From NCBI GenBank assembly GCA_907165135.1, contig OU015566.1, forward strand, positions 11,578,157-11,642,156: a DNA stretch of 64,000 bases, in the 5' to 3' direction. Every line of letters starts with the position of its first letter. The stretch's first letter is position 1. The stretch is from Oikopleura dioica. Its lineage: Eukaryota; Chordata; Appendicularia; Copelata; Oikopleuridae. The notes under the pieces were generated by a model. The model saw only the letters and a program-made list of their open reading frames with translations, made no database searches and was not told the DNA's origin. Shown piece after piece: positions 48,001 to 58,254 of the stretch. The position numbers were made by a program, and so were the translations under genes.

Positions 48001-51000
48001 GTTAATTTGGGATAACACTTTGTAGATTTCACGAATCGAACGCGAACGATTAGAAATGGAGGAACTTCGACGATCTGCAGATGAGCAGCTTGAGGAACTT
48101 AGGGTAAGACGAATTATTCAAGATTATCAAATTGTAACATGTCTTTTCTTCTTCGTAGAAAAACCAGGATATGGACGCGGAAGAAAAGGCCCGAATCGAA
48201 GCTGAAATGGCCGAAAAACTCGAAGCACTTTCTCTGATGGAAAAGGAGAAGCGCGAAAAAGATGAGGAGCTGGAACAAATTCGCCTTCAGGTACACACTA
48301 ACGTATTCGCGGGTACTATTATTCCTAGGCTTACCGGACTAAATTTCGACTCATATTTCTAGCTTAGTTTGGTGGTCATATGACACAGTTTTAGAAAGCC
48401 TAGCTTCTGGGCTTTCATTTGGGCACAAATTCAAGGGGTCTGGCTCATGCCCGCAAGGCAATTCATGGGACCTGAAGTCCCAAAATAGGTACTAAAATAC
48501 TTCAAACTATTTTTCGATGGCCGTCCGGGCTCGAGAGTAGTCAAAAGTCATATATTTAGAAAGCTCAGGCTCTGAGCTTTCAGTAGAGCTCAAGAAATCT
48601 TAGCGCCAGGCGGTTAGTGGCCACCTGGAGGCGCTAGAAGTTGGCGGTGAAAATCCGGAAATGCCGGAAAACTCGGTTTTTGAGTTCTAAACTCTACAAT
48701 TATGTGTATAAAACATATACAAACAATAATTAAAGCATTAAAAAGTTGAACCGAGGTCAAACCGGGTGGTCAACCGGGTGGTTCATCGTTGGCCATATTT
48801 CCATGTTTTTGAAGGTTTCTAGAGTTTAACCACCCGGTTCGACGACGGTTCAACTTTTTAATGCATTAATTATTGTTTATAAATGTTTTATAAATATAAT
48901 TGGAGAGTTTAGAACTCAAAAACCGAGTTTTCCGGCATTTCCGGATTTTCACCGCCAACTTCTAGCGCCTCCAGGTGGCCACTAACCGCCTGGCGCTAAG
49001 ATTTCTTGAGCTCTACTGAAAGCTCAGAGCCTGAGCTTTCTAAATATATGACTTTTGACTACTCTCGAGCCCGGACGGCCATCGAAAAAATAGTTTGAAG
49101 TATTTTAGTACCTATTTTGGGACTTCAGGTCCCATGAATTGCCTTGCGGGCATGAGCCAGACCCCTTGAATTTGTGCCCAAATGAAAGCCCAGAAGCTAG
49201 GCTTTCTAAAACTGTGTCATATGACCACCAAACTAAGCTAGAAATATGAGTCGAAATTTAGTCCGGTAAGCCTAATTATTCCTCTCATCGCTGTTGTGTC
49301 GGCCAACAAAAAGTTCCAAGGATTCACTTGATAATGTGATTTCTTGTGCTGGCAAAACAAACTCAATACAAACACACGGTGTTGAAGAAAAATAGCTTCG
49401 TGAATCTGGTTAACGTGAAAGAGGCTTTAAATTGGGCAACGTTTTATTGAATTAGAAATGCTTGGAAATTTTATCAATCAAACGGATTGAGACCTAATCC
49501 GATTTGACGTAAAAGCTTCAGCGTTAGAACACGTCGGCTTTTTCGATAATCTTTTTAACACCACAATTAAAATCTTGTAGCAACTCGAGCTCCAAGAGGC
49601 GATGTCAGCCGAGCGAAAAGCGATGGAGCAGAAGGAGAAGGAGTACCAGGAACGTCAACAGGAAATTCTTAAGGAAGAGGAAGCCAAACGCGAGGCCGAG
49701 ATTATCGCACTTAGCAGGGATCACTATCTGACCTCAGTAGTTCGGCCTATGCACGAACACTGCATACACCGGATGACCCGGGATCCGCTGATGCCACCTC
49801 AAAGAGGCCTCTTTCAGAACAAGAGTTGAAACTTTGGGGCGCATTTCACGGATCCGCCAATATTTCAGTTAGTGATCCCTATTAACAGAGATCAAATTCA
49901 ACGGGATCGGGACGAGGAAACTCGGCAAACCGAGGCCCAGCGAAATAAGGAGCTCCATGCTCAACTGGAGGTAAGTATCAATAGAATAGGGACACCAGTA
50001 CACTGCAGGTAAAACAGAAAAGACTGTGTTTGGTTCCTCTTTGATCAGGGAGGCGGCACGCATTATGTCACTGCTCACCACCTTCACGGTGGCGGTGGCG
50101 GCTCCACCGGCTCAGTTCAGACAACTGGCTCAGAGTCGGGCCATTCTGCCCATGCTCATTTCTTGCCACGAGAGCAAAATAGCGTGCTCTATGAATCACA
50201 AATGGAACTCGATGTTGAAGACGTTCGTGATCTTCCTAGGTACATCCGATTTTTTTCGCTACGTTTCTTTATGATTTTCTAGCTACTCGTTTCAATTTGG
50301 CCTCCAAGAGCCTTCCCGAAGACCATTCCCACTGCCTATTTACCCTGCACATTCTAGCACAGCTCCTACAAGGTGAACAGTCACAATTCTACTAAAATAA
50401 CACTTGAATTACTGTAGCACACAATCAACAATGGATCGAAGTCAATGGACCGACGCTACTGGCTCGCTTTATCCAACTTCTGCCAGAAGAGGTAGCTTTG
50501 ACTCGAGCATAGCACCTGCCACTCCCAATCCAAATGTCAAATATCAGGTGCTGAACTTTAAGACTCAACTTCGCTAGCGATTAATTCTAGCGGCATTATA
50601 AGTCGATAAACGTGAGACCGGATAAACGAAACTTACTCGCATATCAGCAAAGAAGAGCCGAGTTAAATAACCCTTATCATTCGAGGTAAGAGTTCACTGG
50701 TACAGAGATGGATCATTCCTTATCATCTGCTGTTTTTCTAGTACGAGCCTGAGCAGTCGGCCGAACATCGATCAACACTATTTATCAGCAAGTGATCTTA
50801 CGGGCCCAATAGCGCCCATAGCTGATCTCAAAAAACGACGACTTATGCTTCACGTAGGCCGCCAGATGGCGTGAGAATGCAGTGCACAAAAACAAAAAGA
50901 ATGAGAGATCATGAAGAAAGATTGCGGAGAATCTTCTTTATTAAAACAAAAACGAAAAGAAACAGGGTGTGCCTGAAACTCTAACACAAGGAATGAGCCC

Positions 51001-51507
51001 AAGGGCGAACCAAATGTAGTTTTACTTTTGCCTGTGGTGTACTGTAGTGTGCTTGAAAAAAACAATCTAACCAACTAACTTACTCACATTTCTAACCTTT
51101 CTTCCAGGAACTCAAAAACCAGCTTGGTGATCTGAAGGACACTAACGCCACGACGGTGATGGATCAAATCCACGCAGAGAATGTCAAACAAGGACGAGAT
51201 AAATACAAGACTCTCAAGGTAAAATGTTCAAAGTAAAATTATTGAATCAAAAGAGCTCGTTGCATATTTTATAAATTCTAGCGCTCTTGTAGAATTCTCG
51301 AGGTAAAATTAACCGGGTCTTATTAACATGCCAGGTTTGAACAGACCCTGTTTTACAGGGTTCTTAATGATTCAATAGAGATCAATTTTAAGGGTACCTC
51401 TATCATATTTTCTTCTTAGCTTGAGAGGACAAAAAGTAAAGACTAAATTCTAGCAAATCCGCCGAGGCAATACCAAGTCGCGAGTCGATCAGTTTGAAGC
51501 ACTGTGA
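45098..51507 (+). CDS. Ezrin/radixin/moesin family protein, 21 exons, 801 aa
   Basis: Exons: 45098-45109, 46282-46345, 46437-46519, 46659-46827, 46891-47020, 47065-47276, 47314-47498, 47545-47648, 47743-47818, 47863-47982, 48026-48103, 48159-48290, 49581-49736, 49869-49970, 50049-50239, 50283-50372, 50418-50547, 50591-50685, 50742-50853, 51108-51218, 51454-51507; phases agree throughout. The FERM domain is clear ([44 protein letters not shown]), then a Glu/Arg-rich coiled coil, then the C-ERMAD with [19 protein letters not shown], including the regulatory Thr, and a final FEAL. It links membrane proteins and PIP2 to actin. Usual length is near 580; the surplus is an in-frame 206-codon block (exons 15-19). 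Start MGKK matches the position of MPK in other ERMs. Confidence 0.93.
45369..45587 (+). CDS. Small ORF (72 aa) nested in ERM intron 1
   Basis: An acceptor-like TTTCTCTCGCAG lies 22 nt before the ATG. The 72-residue product (starting [12 protein letters not shown], ending NPIGKFL) is hydrophilic with no recognised domain. AATAAA follows at about 45697. The layout, an acceptor with no nearby donor upstream of the ATG, would suit spliced-leader trans-splicing, known in appendicularians, but it could also be an alternative ERM 5' region. Confidence 0.45.
   Translation: MSWNNDNYDEYVSGHVADTGSSMPRKSVVESLMGSYDFNQSREEVNAVTVGDVETIKTQHAKAKYNPIGKFL
45729..45798 (+). promoter_or_regulatory. Possible alternative first exon of ERM
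   Basis: TTACAG acceptor-like sites are followed by an open frame ending AAAATG directly at a GTAAAC donor. Spliced to 46282 it would start the ERM frame with that ATG in place of MGKK. This would allow a second, trans-spliced or internally promoted transcript. Confidence 0.35.
48326..49274. mobile_element. Foldback element, 949 bp, in ERM intron 12
   Basis: Almost perfect palindrome: arms run inward to about 48765 and 48830 with a loop of roughly 60 bp. Ends are TAGGCTTACCGGACTAAATT and its complement; both flanks carry ATTATTCC (48318-48325 and 49275-49282). It shares the 5'-TAGG end, 8-bp duplication and size with the 38.3-kb element, and both contain GAAAGCCCAGAAGCT. It makes this ERM intron 1290 nt, far longer than its neighbours. 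Confidence 0.93.
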
Positions 51508-52193
51508 GAAACCCTGGCCGAAGATCCTAAGTCCAACCTTCAATTTCTGGAAGATCTATAAGCAACTCACGACTGTGCCAAAAAAATTATCCCGCAAAAC
51601 ATCCAAAAAACCAAAAAAGCGCTGCCTCCTTCGAAAAATAAAAATTCTGGGCTCCTAGCCGGTGGCGCCCGCGAGCCCAGATTCCTAGCCTAACCCAAAT
51701 CTTACCCATTTTCAAACCGATTCCCTAACTTATTCCGTTCTTCTTGAAAATTGTTAAATTAAATTTGAAACGACTAGACACAACAAAAACGAACAGCATG
51801 ACAGATTTTGAAAGCCTTAAGACTGTACATTCAGCGTACTTCACAATCGCAGATTTAAGGGACCCCCTGACGGTAATTTTTCGACCTTTCATCCAACTTT
51901 ATTTTCAACCTCTTCTCCAACTTTTTGCTTCACAAAAATTATCGCTGGGAGTCCCTTTTACCAATAATATTGAGAAAAAACGGCCTTAGACTAATAAAAA
52001 AACCTTCCCTTTCAAAAAAGACAACAATTAACCCCCCAGCGCCGCCCCAAGTTCACCTATCTCTCGCTCAAAATTTCAACAACAAAATCTCTTCTTTATC
52101 TCGACGCGAAATAATCTGTAATTATATTATCAAACACAACAAAACAACAAAACAAGTGTTTTCCGTGTTTCTTGGTTCTCCTCTTCGCAGGTT
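51508..52193. other. Intergenic, ERM 3' UTR and spacer
   Basis: Convergent genes: ERM ends at 51507 and the minus-strand gene ends at 52194. Nothing further seen. Confidence 0.5.
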
Positions 52194-52623
52194 TCAGTCA
52201 TCAGGATAGTTAGCGTCAAATCCATCTAAAACAGAGTGAACTTCTATCTTTCGACCACTTTGGAGTGCGGTCACGAGAAGGCCACACAACGTGGTCCTCC
52301 CGATATTGACCTGTCGAGCAGTCGACCGACCTGTCGCGTCCATGTCATCCAAGTTCTCGTCCTGCATAATATCATCGTTTAAGAAATCCTCTAAAAGGCA
52401 TAAATTCCCTATGAATATCCTAAATTTCCTCCGCACCGTAATCTTCTTGTTCCTCGTCTTCATCATTATCCGAATTCAAAGATTCCATTTCACCGGCTCG
52501 CGAAGCACCTGCCGTGCCCTTTCGATCAACTGAAAAATATGCGCTCAGCACCATGTGCAGGGAAAAACGTTAATTACTGTCATAGTCGATGTCAGCAAGT
52601 GCCAGCGTACTGTCGAACAGCAT
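52194..52623 (-). CDS. Small acidic protein, 3 exons, 111 aa
   Basis: Minus-strand exons 52623-52578, 52529-52437 and 52390-52194 join in phase through introns of 48 and 46 nt, with ATG and stop. The first half is acidic (SDNDEDEEQEDY, then NDDIMQDENLDDMD); the second is a compact hydrophobic/basic segment (RTTLCGLLVTALQSGRK) that could be a helix. No family recognised. Confidence 0.7.
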
Positions 52624-52807
52624 CGCTGAAATTTAACCTTTTTTGATCACAACACGTTTTTTTGGCTTACCTAGTCTTTAAAAAAAGCTCAAATTTTAAT
52701 CTATTTTTATCGGTTATAATTAATGAAAAAGCTTATTTTTGGTATCCAGAAATATTTTCCCCTTTTTCAAAAAAGATAAAGAGAGACCTAATTTACGGGA
52801 AAACGGT

Positions 52808-53008
52808 CTAAATTGATTCGTAGGGAGTAATCTTTCGAGCTGCCCCTAACCCTAACCCTAACGCGGGGCGCTTTTGGTGCGCGTTATTGAACATTAGAGC
52901 CATTTTCCTAAGATACGATTCCGAAAAAGAAATTTTCTCCATTTCTGTCGATTTCGTTTCCTCCTCTCTTTCAGCATCTTCTCTCAAACATGCGATGCAG
53001 CTTCCCAT
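52808..53008 (-). CDS. Possible lipid-anchored 66-aa peptide
   Basis: The frame starts MGSCIACL, which fits N-myristoylation at Gly2 with palmitoylated Cys4/Cys7, then a charged helix (DAEREEETKSTEMEK), and ends KITPYESI. Its LGLGLG run is produced by three telomere-type TTAGGG units. The frame is open further upstream, so the start is a guess. No homologue recognised. Confidence 0.35.
   Translation of the reverse strand: MGSCIACLREDAEREEETKSTEMEKISFSESYLRKMALMFNNAHQKRPALGLGLGAARKITPYESI
52847..52864. repeat. Interstitial telomere-type repeat (CCCTAA)3
   Basis: Three perfect CCCTAA units, flanked by GC-rich sequence, internal to the sequence and not at an end. Confidence 0.85.
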
Positions 53009-53672
53009 CAATACTTTTGTGAGGCTAAAGAAGAAATTGAAAATGCATCTTCGGCTTTGTTGAAAATCCTTTTCGGCCTTTGAAAATGTCCCCGCTAATA
53101 TACGAAAGTGAAAGATGTTCATTCGCGCATTTGAACAGCTCGTCAAGTCGGATTATTTTTCGCAGAATGACGTGATGACCCAGAAAAAACGTACTCAACC
53201 TTTTTTGACTTTTCCCATTTGAAAGAACAAAAGCAGATCGGAAGAAACCCTGCTGATGAATTTAATAAACATAAAATCTTGAGCGATAAGCGCTGCGTAT
53301 TCGTATAATCAGCAGCACCAAAAAATCCAAATTGAAGTGGGAGCTCACTCTAGCGGCGGCCGGAGCTCTCTTTTTTTCCTTATCGCTGCGGGTGATTTAG
53401 CGCTACCGCTAAAACGGATACTTTACGTTTCTAGCAGAGTGAAGATTTTTAAGAATAATTAAAAAAAACTTAAACTCAAGCAGTCAAAGAAATAGAGAGA
53501 GTCAAAAGAAGAGAAAAAATTATAGAAAGAAAAAGATGAAGCTTTGGAGTTTATGCGGTTTATTTTCGGAACGGATCGAAAAGAAAATGTCTTTTGCAGA
53601 CAATTTGCGATAAGATTTTAATAAAAAATCGTTTTTATTATTAATTATTTTTTCCTATTTTCTCGATCCTAG
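53009..53672. other. Non-coding stretch
   Basis: An ATG at about 53536 starts a short hydrophobic frame (MKLWSLCGLF) that could be a signal-peptide exon for the gene to the right, but its donor phase does not match the exon at 53673. Confidence 0.35.
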
Positions 53673-54182
53673 ACAAAGTCGATACGAGCATATGCAGATC
53701 CGGAATCATGTGGCCCGCTCAAATATGGCAAAGTGATTTCGACAGAAAGAAATAAAGTAGCCTTTGCGGATAATTTTGGGATAAGTGTCGATTTTCTCAA
53801 AAATGACGGATGGAATGATTATTCTATTGGTACGTCCATTCGTTCTGATTTTAACTTTGAACTCTTCTCGACAGATTTTGTTAAGAAATCATTTTTCACG
53901 CCTATTTTAGTGATAAATGGTCAGTACAAAGGGCTGATGTTAACGTCCACAAACGGTATCTCAAAACCTACCGGTGCTTTCAAACTGACAAGTCTGGCAC
54001 AGCGCCAGCACCAGCCACTAAAGTGTACGATCCCGAGGGACACGGTGCGCACACGTAATGTCGACTCCCTTAAAAACGGACCGTTTAAATTTGACTGGAA
54101 GGGCTCATGCTCGGACAAGGTCAAATTTCATATTTACGGAAGGGCTCACTATTTTTCGCAAACTAAATTTTTTGACCAATAA
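53673..54182 (+). CDS. Hypothetical secreted-type protein, terminal exon (5' partial)
   Basis: A 169-codon open frame follows an acceptor (TCGATCCTAG) and ends at 54182. Composition is mixed hydrophobic and polar with few cysteines (SCGPLKYGK, KCTIPRD, WKGSCSDK), compatible with a beta-rich extracellular domain. No domain recognised and no upstream exon fixed. It could be an upstream exon of the TSP1 gene if a donor before the stop is used. Confidence 0.4.
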   Translation, partial: TKSIRAYADPESCGPLKYGKVISTERNKVAFADNFGISVDFLKNDGWNDYSIGTSIRSDFNFELFSTDFVKKSFFTPILVINGQYKGLMLTSTNGISKPTGAFKLTSLAQRQHQPLKCTIPRDTVRTRNVDSLKNGPFKFDWKGSCSDKVKFHIYGRAHYFSQTKFFDQ

Positions 54183-55037
54183 ATTTTTGATGAAAAAAGT
54201 TTATGAAAAAATCGAAAGATAAAGAGCCTAAAAAAGTCTCCAATACAAATGGATTGTGGAATGAACTTCAAATGAGCTGCAGTGACGCTCAAGAATTCAA
54301 GGAAAGAGTTTGAAACTATCAACTTTTAGACATCAAAACCAACAATTTCAAGCATTTTTCATTTAAATATTGACAAGTTCCCATTATGGCTTTATAAAAT
54401 TTGAAACTCTACAAAGGCACATTTGATGGAAGTCGTCCAGTTGAAGTTCGCCAACACCCCAAAGCGAAAAGAGCCGCGTTCGTTTCCCCGATCGTGGCGA
54501 ACGGCGGCGCAGGCCGCGTCGACGGTACGTACAGACAGCCGCCTGAAGAGAAGCGTTTCCGTAGTCCAGTCGTTTAACTCATCACCAACCAGAACAAATG
54601 CAAACTTTGTAAGCGTCCAATCCACGCGAGAATCAAAGCATCTAAAATGACATTTCAAAATCATGCTTATTGCGCCGTTTTTTGTGTGTTTCGATCAAAA
54701 AAGGAGCCCTTTAGAAAAAGGAGCGCCTTGAATTTTATTTTCCTTCCGCGACAGGAATTTGACGTTTCAATTCTGGTCTGATGGTATCTACAGAAATCTT
54801 CATTTTAAGACTTGCCTCTTGAAAACGATGAGAAAGCGAGTCGAAAACATACCTATTTGCTTCCCTTCTTCGTTTTGACCATCGTCTTAAAATTAAGGTC
54901 CTCTGTAGTTCTAGTTTGAGATACAGCTTTGGAATTCCAACAGTATCTCAATAATTTTCTGTTTTAACTTCGGTAGAGCTTGGAGGTAGAAACGCTTTTT
55001 AAGCATCCTTTTTCTTTGTTTAATTTTTTTAACTCAG
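54183..55037. other. Unresolved stretch upstream of TSP1 exons
   Basis: All three plus frames and one minus frame are open at 54400-54650, a GC-richer patch; no single frame can be chosen. The first exons of the TSP1 gene should be here or to the left. Confidence 0.35.
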
Positions 55038-56648
55038 GTTCGACGATTGTACGAGTGGACTGAGTGGGAAAACTGGTCCCAGTGTACTGGAAAATGTGGT
55101 CAAGAAGGGTATCACAATAGAAAAAGGTCTTGTCGGTCGAAGGAAACAAATGAAGTCGCAGCTCTAGTCAGCGCTTGTCCCGGAGAAGCTAGAGAACTTG
55201 GCACTTGCGTCAGAACCGAATGCCCTGGTAAGACTCTCTTATTCGACCGTCGCTAAAAACTGCTCTAGAATGGAACAAATGGGGAGAATGGTCTGGTTGT
55301 TCACAAACTTGCGGCTCTGGCGTCATGTCTCGCAGACGATACTGTCTCAACGGTTCCGGCTGTCCAGGAGAGCCACAAGAAAAGAAGACTTGCAATACTT
55401 CTGAGTGTCCAAGACAAGGAAAGCAAGAACAAGGAGATACTGCCAATCTCTGCAAGGACAATTATCCCTACTGCGCAAAGTGGATGTAAGTATTGATGAT
55501 TCGTATGTTTGGTTATTTTATATAAAAAAAATTGTTTTATATAGGATTTGATAAAGATAACGTGGTATGACGTCAATTTATTTTAATTCGTGGGCACCTT
55601 TGATATTCGAAAACTGCTGACAAAGAAAAGAGAGAGTCGTGGTTTTTTATGTTTATTATCTAAGAAGGAGTCGTGTTTACAAGTGGGTGAAGGTTTATTT
55701 AGGAACTCTGGTTATTGCGAGGGGAACTTTGCTTCTTGGATGGAACAGGAGTGCAAGGAGAGTTGCGGTTTATGTAAGAAGACACTAAGTGCTACAGCAG
55801 AGGATTGCGTCGATCACTACCAAAACAGCTGCTGGAGGTGGGAACAGGAAGGAAAATGTGATCACCCACAGAAACAGGTATCAGTCTAAATTATCCATCT
55901 GAAGTGTCCGGATAACCCGAGTCGTGTTTTTATGCTTCCGTTTTGACAGAGGCCGTTTATTTAATATAACACCCTTTGGATTGGGAGCGCTAAGGAGGAC
56001 CGTGTAGTTCTCGCATTTGGGGGTGTCTAGCTTAAAACTGACCAGTGAGAGCTTGCCGTCACTCTCTGGGTCTGATAGGTCCTCAGACGGAGACCCCGAA
56101 GAGCAAGAGTGAAATCGTATGTCTTGAATTGGTATATTACTTTTTTGTTGACGCTGATCATGCACTTGCACTTGCACATTTGTTGCATGGGAAATTCTTG
56201 TTGCAGCCGGTTGTAGAACGACAGTATTTTTTCTTTCGGCCTCGTCTCTAGCCGCATTGTGTATAACAATAGAAGGAGGATGACTTCGAGGTTGATTTTG
56301 ATTTTGATCAACCTTGTTCGTGCAGCAGCCTCCTCCACACATATTAATTAATATTTTTCCTGGTTTTCTTCGGTTTCCGCAACAAGAAAGCAGTTCGGTG
56401 AGCATCAGTAAAAAAGTATAGTTGCACTTAAATCTAAGGACTCTAGACTAAGCATGGCAAGCGTACCGAGGAAGGCTTTTGTCGAAGGAGAGTAAATGTT
56501 AGCTTTTTTCGTATCTCTCCTGAATCGGGGACTTTCCCAAAAATTGTCAAAGTTTATGGCTAATTAAATATATTTTCAGTTGAAAGCCTTTGTCCGCACC
56601 AAGTGCAAAAAGAGCTGCGGATTCTGCGATCCGGATGTGGACCACTAA
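55038..56648 (+). CDS. TSP1- and ShKT-domain secreted protein (5' partial)
   Basis: Exons 55038-55227, 55269-55485, 55703-55877 and 56580-56648 join in phase. Two thrombospondin type 1 repeats come first (EWTEWENWSQCTGKCG and EWNKWGEWSGCSQTCG, each with the W..W..C pattern and later CxxxC pairs), followed by two ShKT-like six-cysteine domains (NLCKDNYPYCAKW to CKESCGLC, and DCVDHYQNSCWRW to CKKSCGFC). The stop follows the second ShKT. These modules occur in extracellular matrix proteins, ADAMTS-like and astacin-associated proteins. A signal peptide must lie on an unidentified upstream exon. The last intron (702 nt) contains an antisense gene. Confidence 0.85.
55881..56405 (-). CDS. Antisense nested gene, 174 aa, unknown
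   Basis: A single 175-codon frame entirely within the last TSP1 intron, opposite strand. The N-terminus is cysteine- and glycine-rich (LLSCCGNRRKP, then MCGGGCC), followed by a Gln/Asn/Ser-rich, probably disordered section and a basic C-terminus (NKRPLSKRKHKN). The CCG and MCGGGCC clusters could be palmitoylated. An alternative start is the internal Met before CGGGCC. No family recognised; the length and absence of competing open frames across the whole length support it. Confidence 0.55.
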   Translation of the reverse strand: MLTELLSCCGNRRKPGKILINMCGGGCCTNKVDQNQNQPRSHPPSIVIHNAARDEAERKNTVVLQPAATRISHATNVQVQVHDQRQQKSNIPIQDIRFHSCSSGSPSEDLSDPESDGKLSLVSFKLDTPKCENYTVLLSAPNPKGVILNKRPLSKRKHKNTTRVIRTLQMDNLD

Positions 56649-56885
56649 TCGAGCGCTAGAACAAATTGCTTCAAAACCTGTGTCTGTACAAAACCCTTTC
56701 AATTCCACTTCTGCCAAAGCAAAGCTTCACGACAGTTGAAACTTTCCACGCATACTCATTTGACTGTAAATAAAGCAAACCTACAGTATAATGAAGTGAC
56801 ATTGAGAAAATCTGGGAGGAATCGATAGTTACTAATTAGCTTGCTTTGGAGTGCGCGAAAAAGGATTCACTTTAATGTGATTGTA
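56649..56885. other. Short intergenic spacer
   Basis: TSP1 3' UTR with AATAAA near 56769. Confidence 0.5.
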
Positions 56886-57254
56886 ATGAATCTGATTGAT
56901 AGAACTCAATTTTGGAGAAAAGTGAGAGAGTCTACTTTTTGTAGAAATGAAAGTTCGAGACTTGAAGACATCAGTGAAGAGGACCTGCTAGGTGATCGAC
57001 AAGGCAGAGATTTTTATCTCCAACTGAGAGGGAAGCCCTTATTTTTAGGACTAAGAGATCTCAAAAAAGATGCATTTCAAATTCTAAAAACGTGGTGGAA
57101 CGGCGTCCGAATGAAGAAACCACAACTCAAGTTCCTGGAGATAAACCAGACAGACTACAAAACACTCGAGGATGGTAAGTTTTGGATGTTATCTCTTTTT
57201 CGAGAAAACCTTCGAATTGTCGAATTAGACAAAAGACTCATTATTTTTCGGTGA
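56886..57254 (+). CDS. Hypothetical protein, 122 aa or first exon of a larger gene
   Basis: The frame from the ATG at 56886 is charged and helical (SRLEDISEEDLLGDRQ, LRDLKKDAFQILKTWW) and closes at 57254. A strong donor (GATG|GTAAGT) at 57176 suggests the last part is intron, but no matching phase-1 exon was found before 58255. No domain recognised. Confidence 0.4.
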   Translation: MNLIDRTQFWRKVRESTFCRNESSRLEDISEEDLLGDRQGRDFYLQLRGKPLFLGLRDLKKDAFQILKTWWNGVRMKKPQLKFLEINQTDYKTLEDGKFWMLSLFRENLRIVELDKRLIIFR

Positions 57255-58254
57255 AAGCGGTAAATCATTTATTCCCGTCTCTAAGAAAAAATAGGAAATC
57301 GGCTCTTGCCATAAATTTAAACGGTCAAAAGGCAATTTTTCGAGAGAAAAGTGCATGAGAATTGCTAAAAGAATGAATTGTAAAAAGGAGAGTTGCATTT
57401 ATTTCAAAATAAAAGCCTTTTTACCCATAAAATCTTTAAAAACTAAACTTTGTTTCGGTAAATTCAGGAAAAAAGTCACAAACTTAATTTCTCAGTGAAG
57501 AATTAACCTTCGGCTAAGGACGGATTATTCAAGTCCGAGAAAACGCCAAGTCATTAATTGGGATGAAATATTCAATATTGAAGTGGGAGTTAGTGTTGAA
57601 TAAACGACACCTTCTTTCTTACTACCGTCGCTCCTGCGCGGGGCCTCGTCCAAAACATTTTATTAGAACTCAGTAGAGACACTCAATTTCAGTAATAAAG
57701 AGATCCAATATTGTCAGTCCATAAGAGGAAAAAATAAACTTTCAAATGAGCAAAAAGAAAAGTTTCCAACAATGCAGATTTTTTCCCTTGTCAAATACTT
57801 TTTAAACAAAAAATTGCAATTGAAAGTTGAGAAAAAAAAAACTTTTTTTTCTTAGATATTATCAAAAATAAAAGTTTAAATTTCAAGACTTTAACAATAA
57901 GATCTTCATCGATTTTTAAAGCCTTCACTTTCGAACTTGAGTTTAGAATCTGAACTTTAGAACCCTTAACTTAATTATTTTTTGATGCAAACTCGACTAA
58001 GAGATATACCCTGAAACTGCCCCGTGCAAGCAAACCTCATACCCAAGGTAAATTAAATTTACAAGCCTCTTCATTTTCATAGTTCATTCCCAAGTCAAAA
58101 TCAAATTTCGAAGGTAATTTTTCTTGCGCATAGTAAATGCCCTAACAATACAATTTGCCGGCGAGTCACGAGGATACTAGGTGCCTCGCATTAAAATTAG
58201 AAGCGGGAAAGTAGATGGGGAGGGGAATTCACCGCGTGGCAGAATAAAGAATAT
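57255..58254. other. AT-rich non-coding stretch
   Basis: No consistent exon or repeat seen; homopolymer A and T runs near 57840. Confidence 0.45.

Noticed and set aside
49737-49829. ERM frame continuing past 49736 to a stop
   Set aside because: Would truncate ERM before its C-ERMAD; a GT-AG intron 49737-49868 keeps the frame to the conserved C-terminus.
54392-54664. Open frames on both strands
   Set aside because: Three or four frames are open at once in a GC-richer patch; no splice chain selects one.
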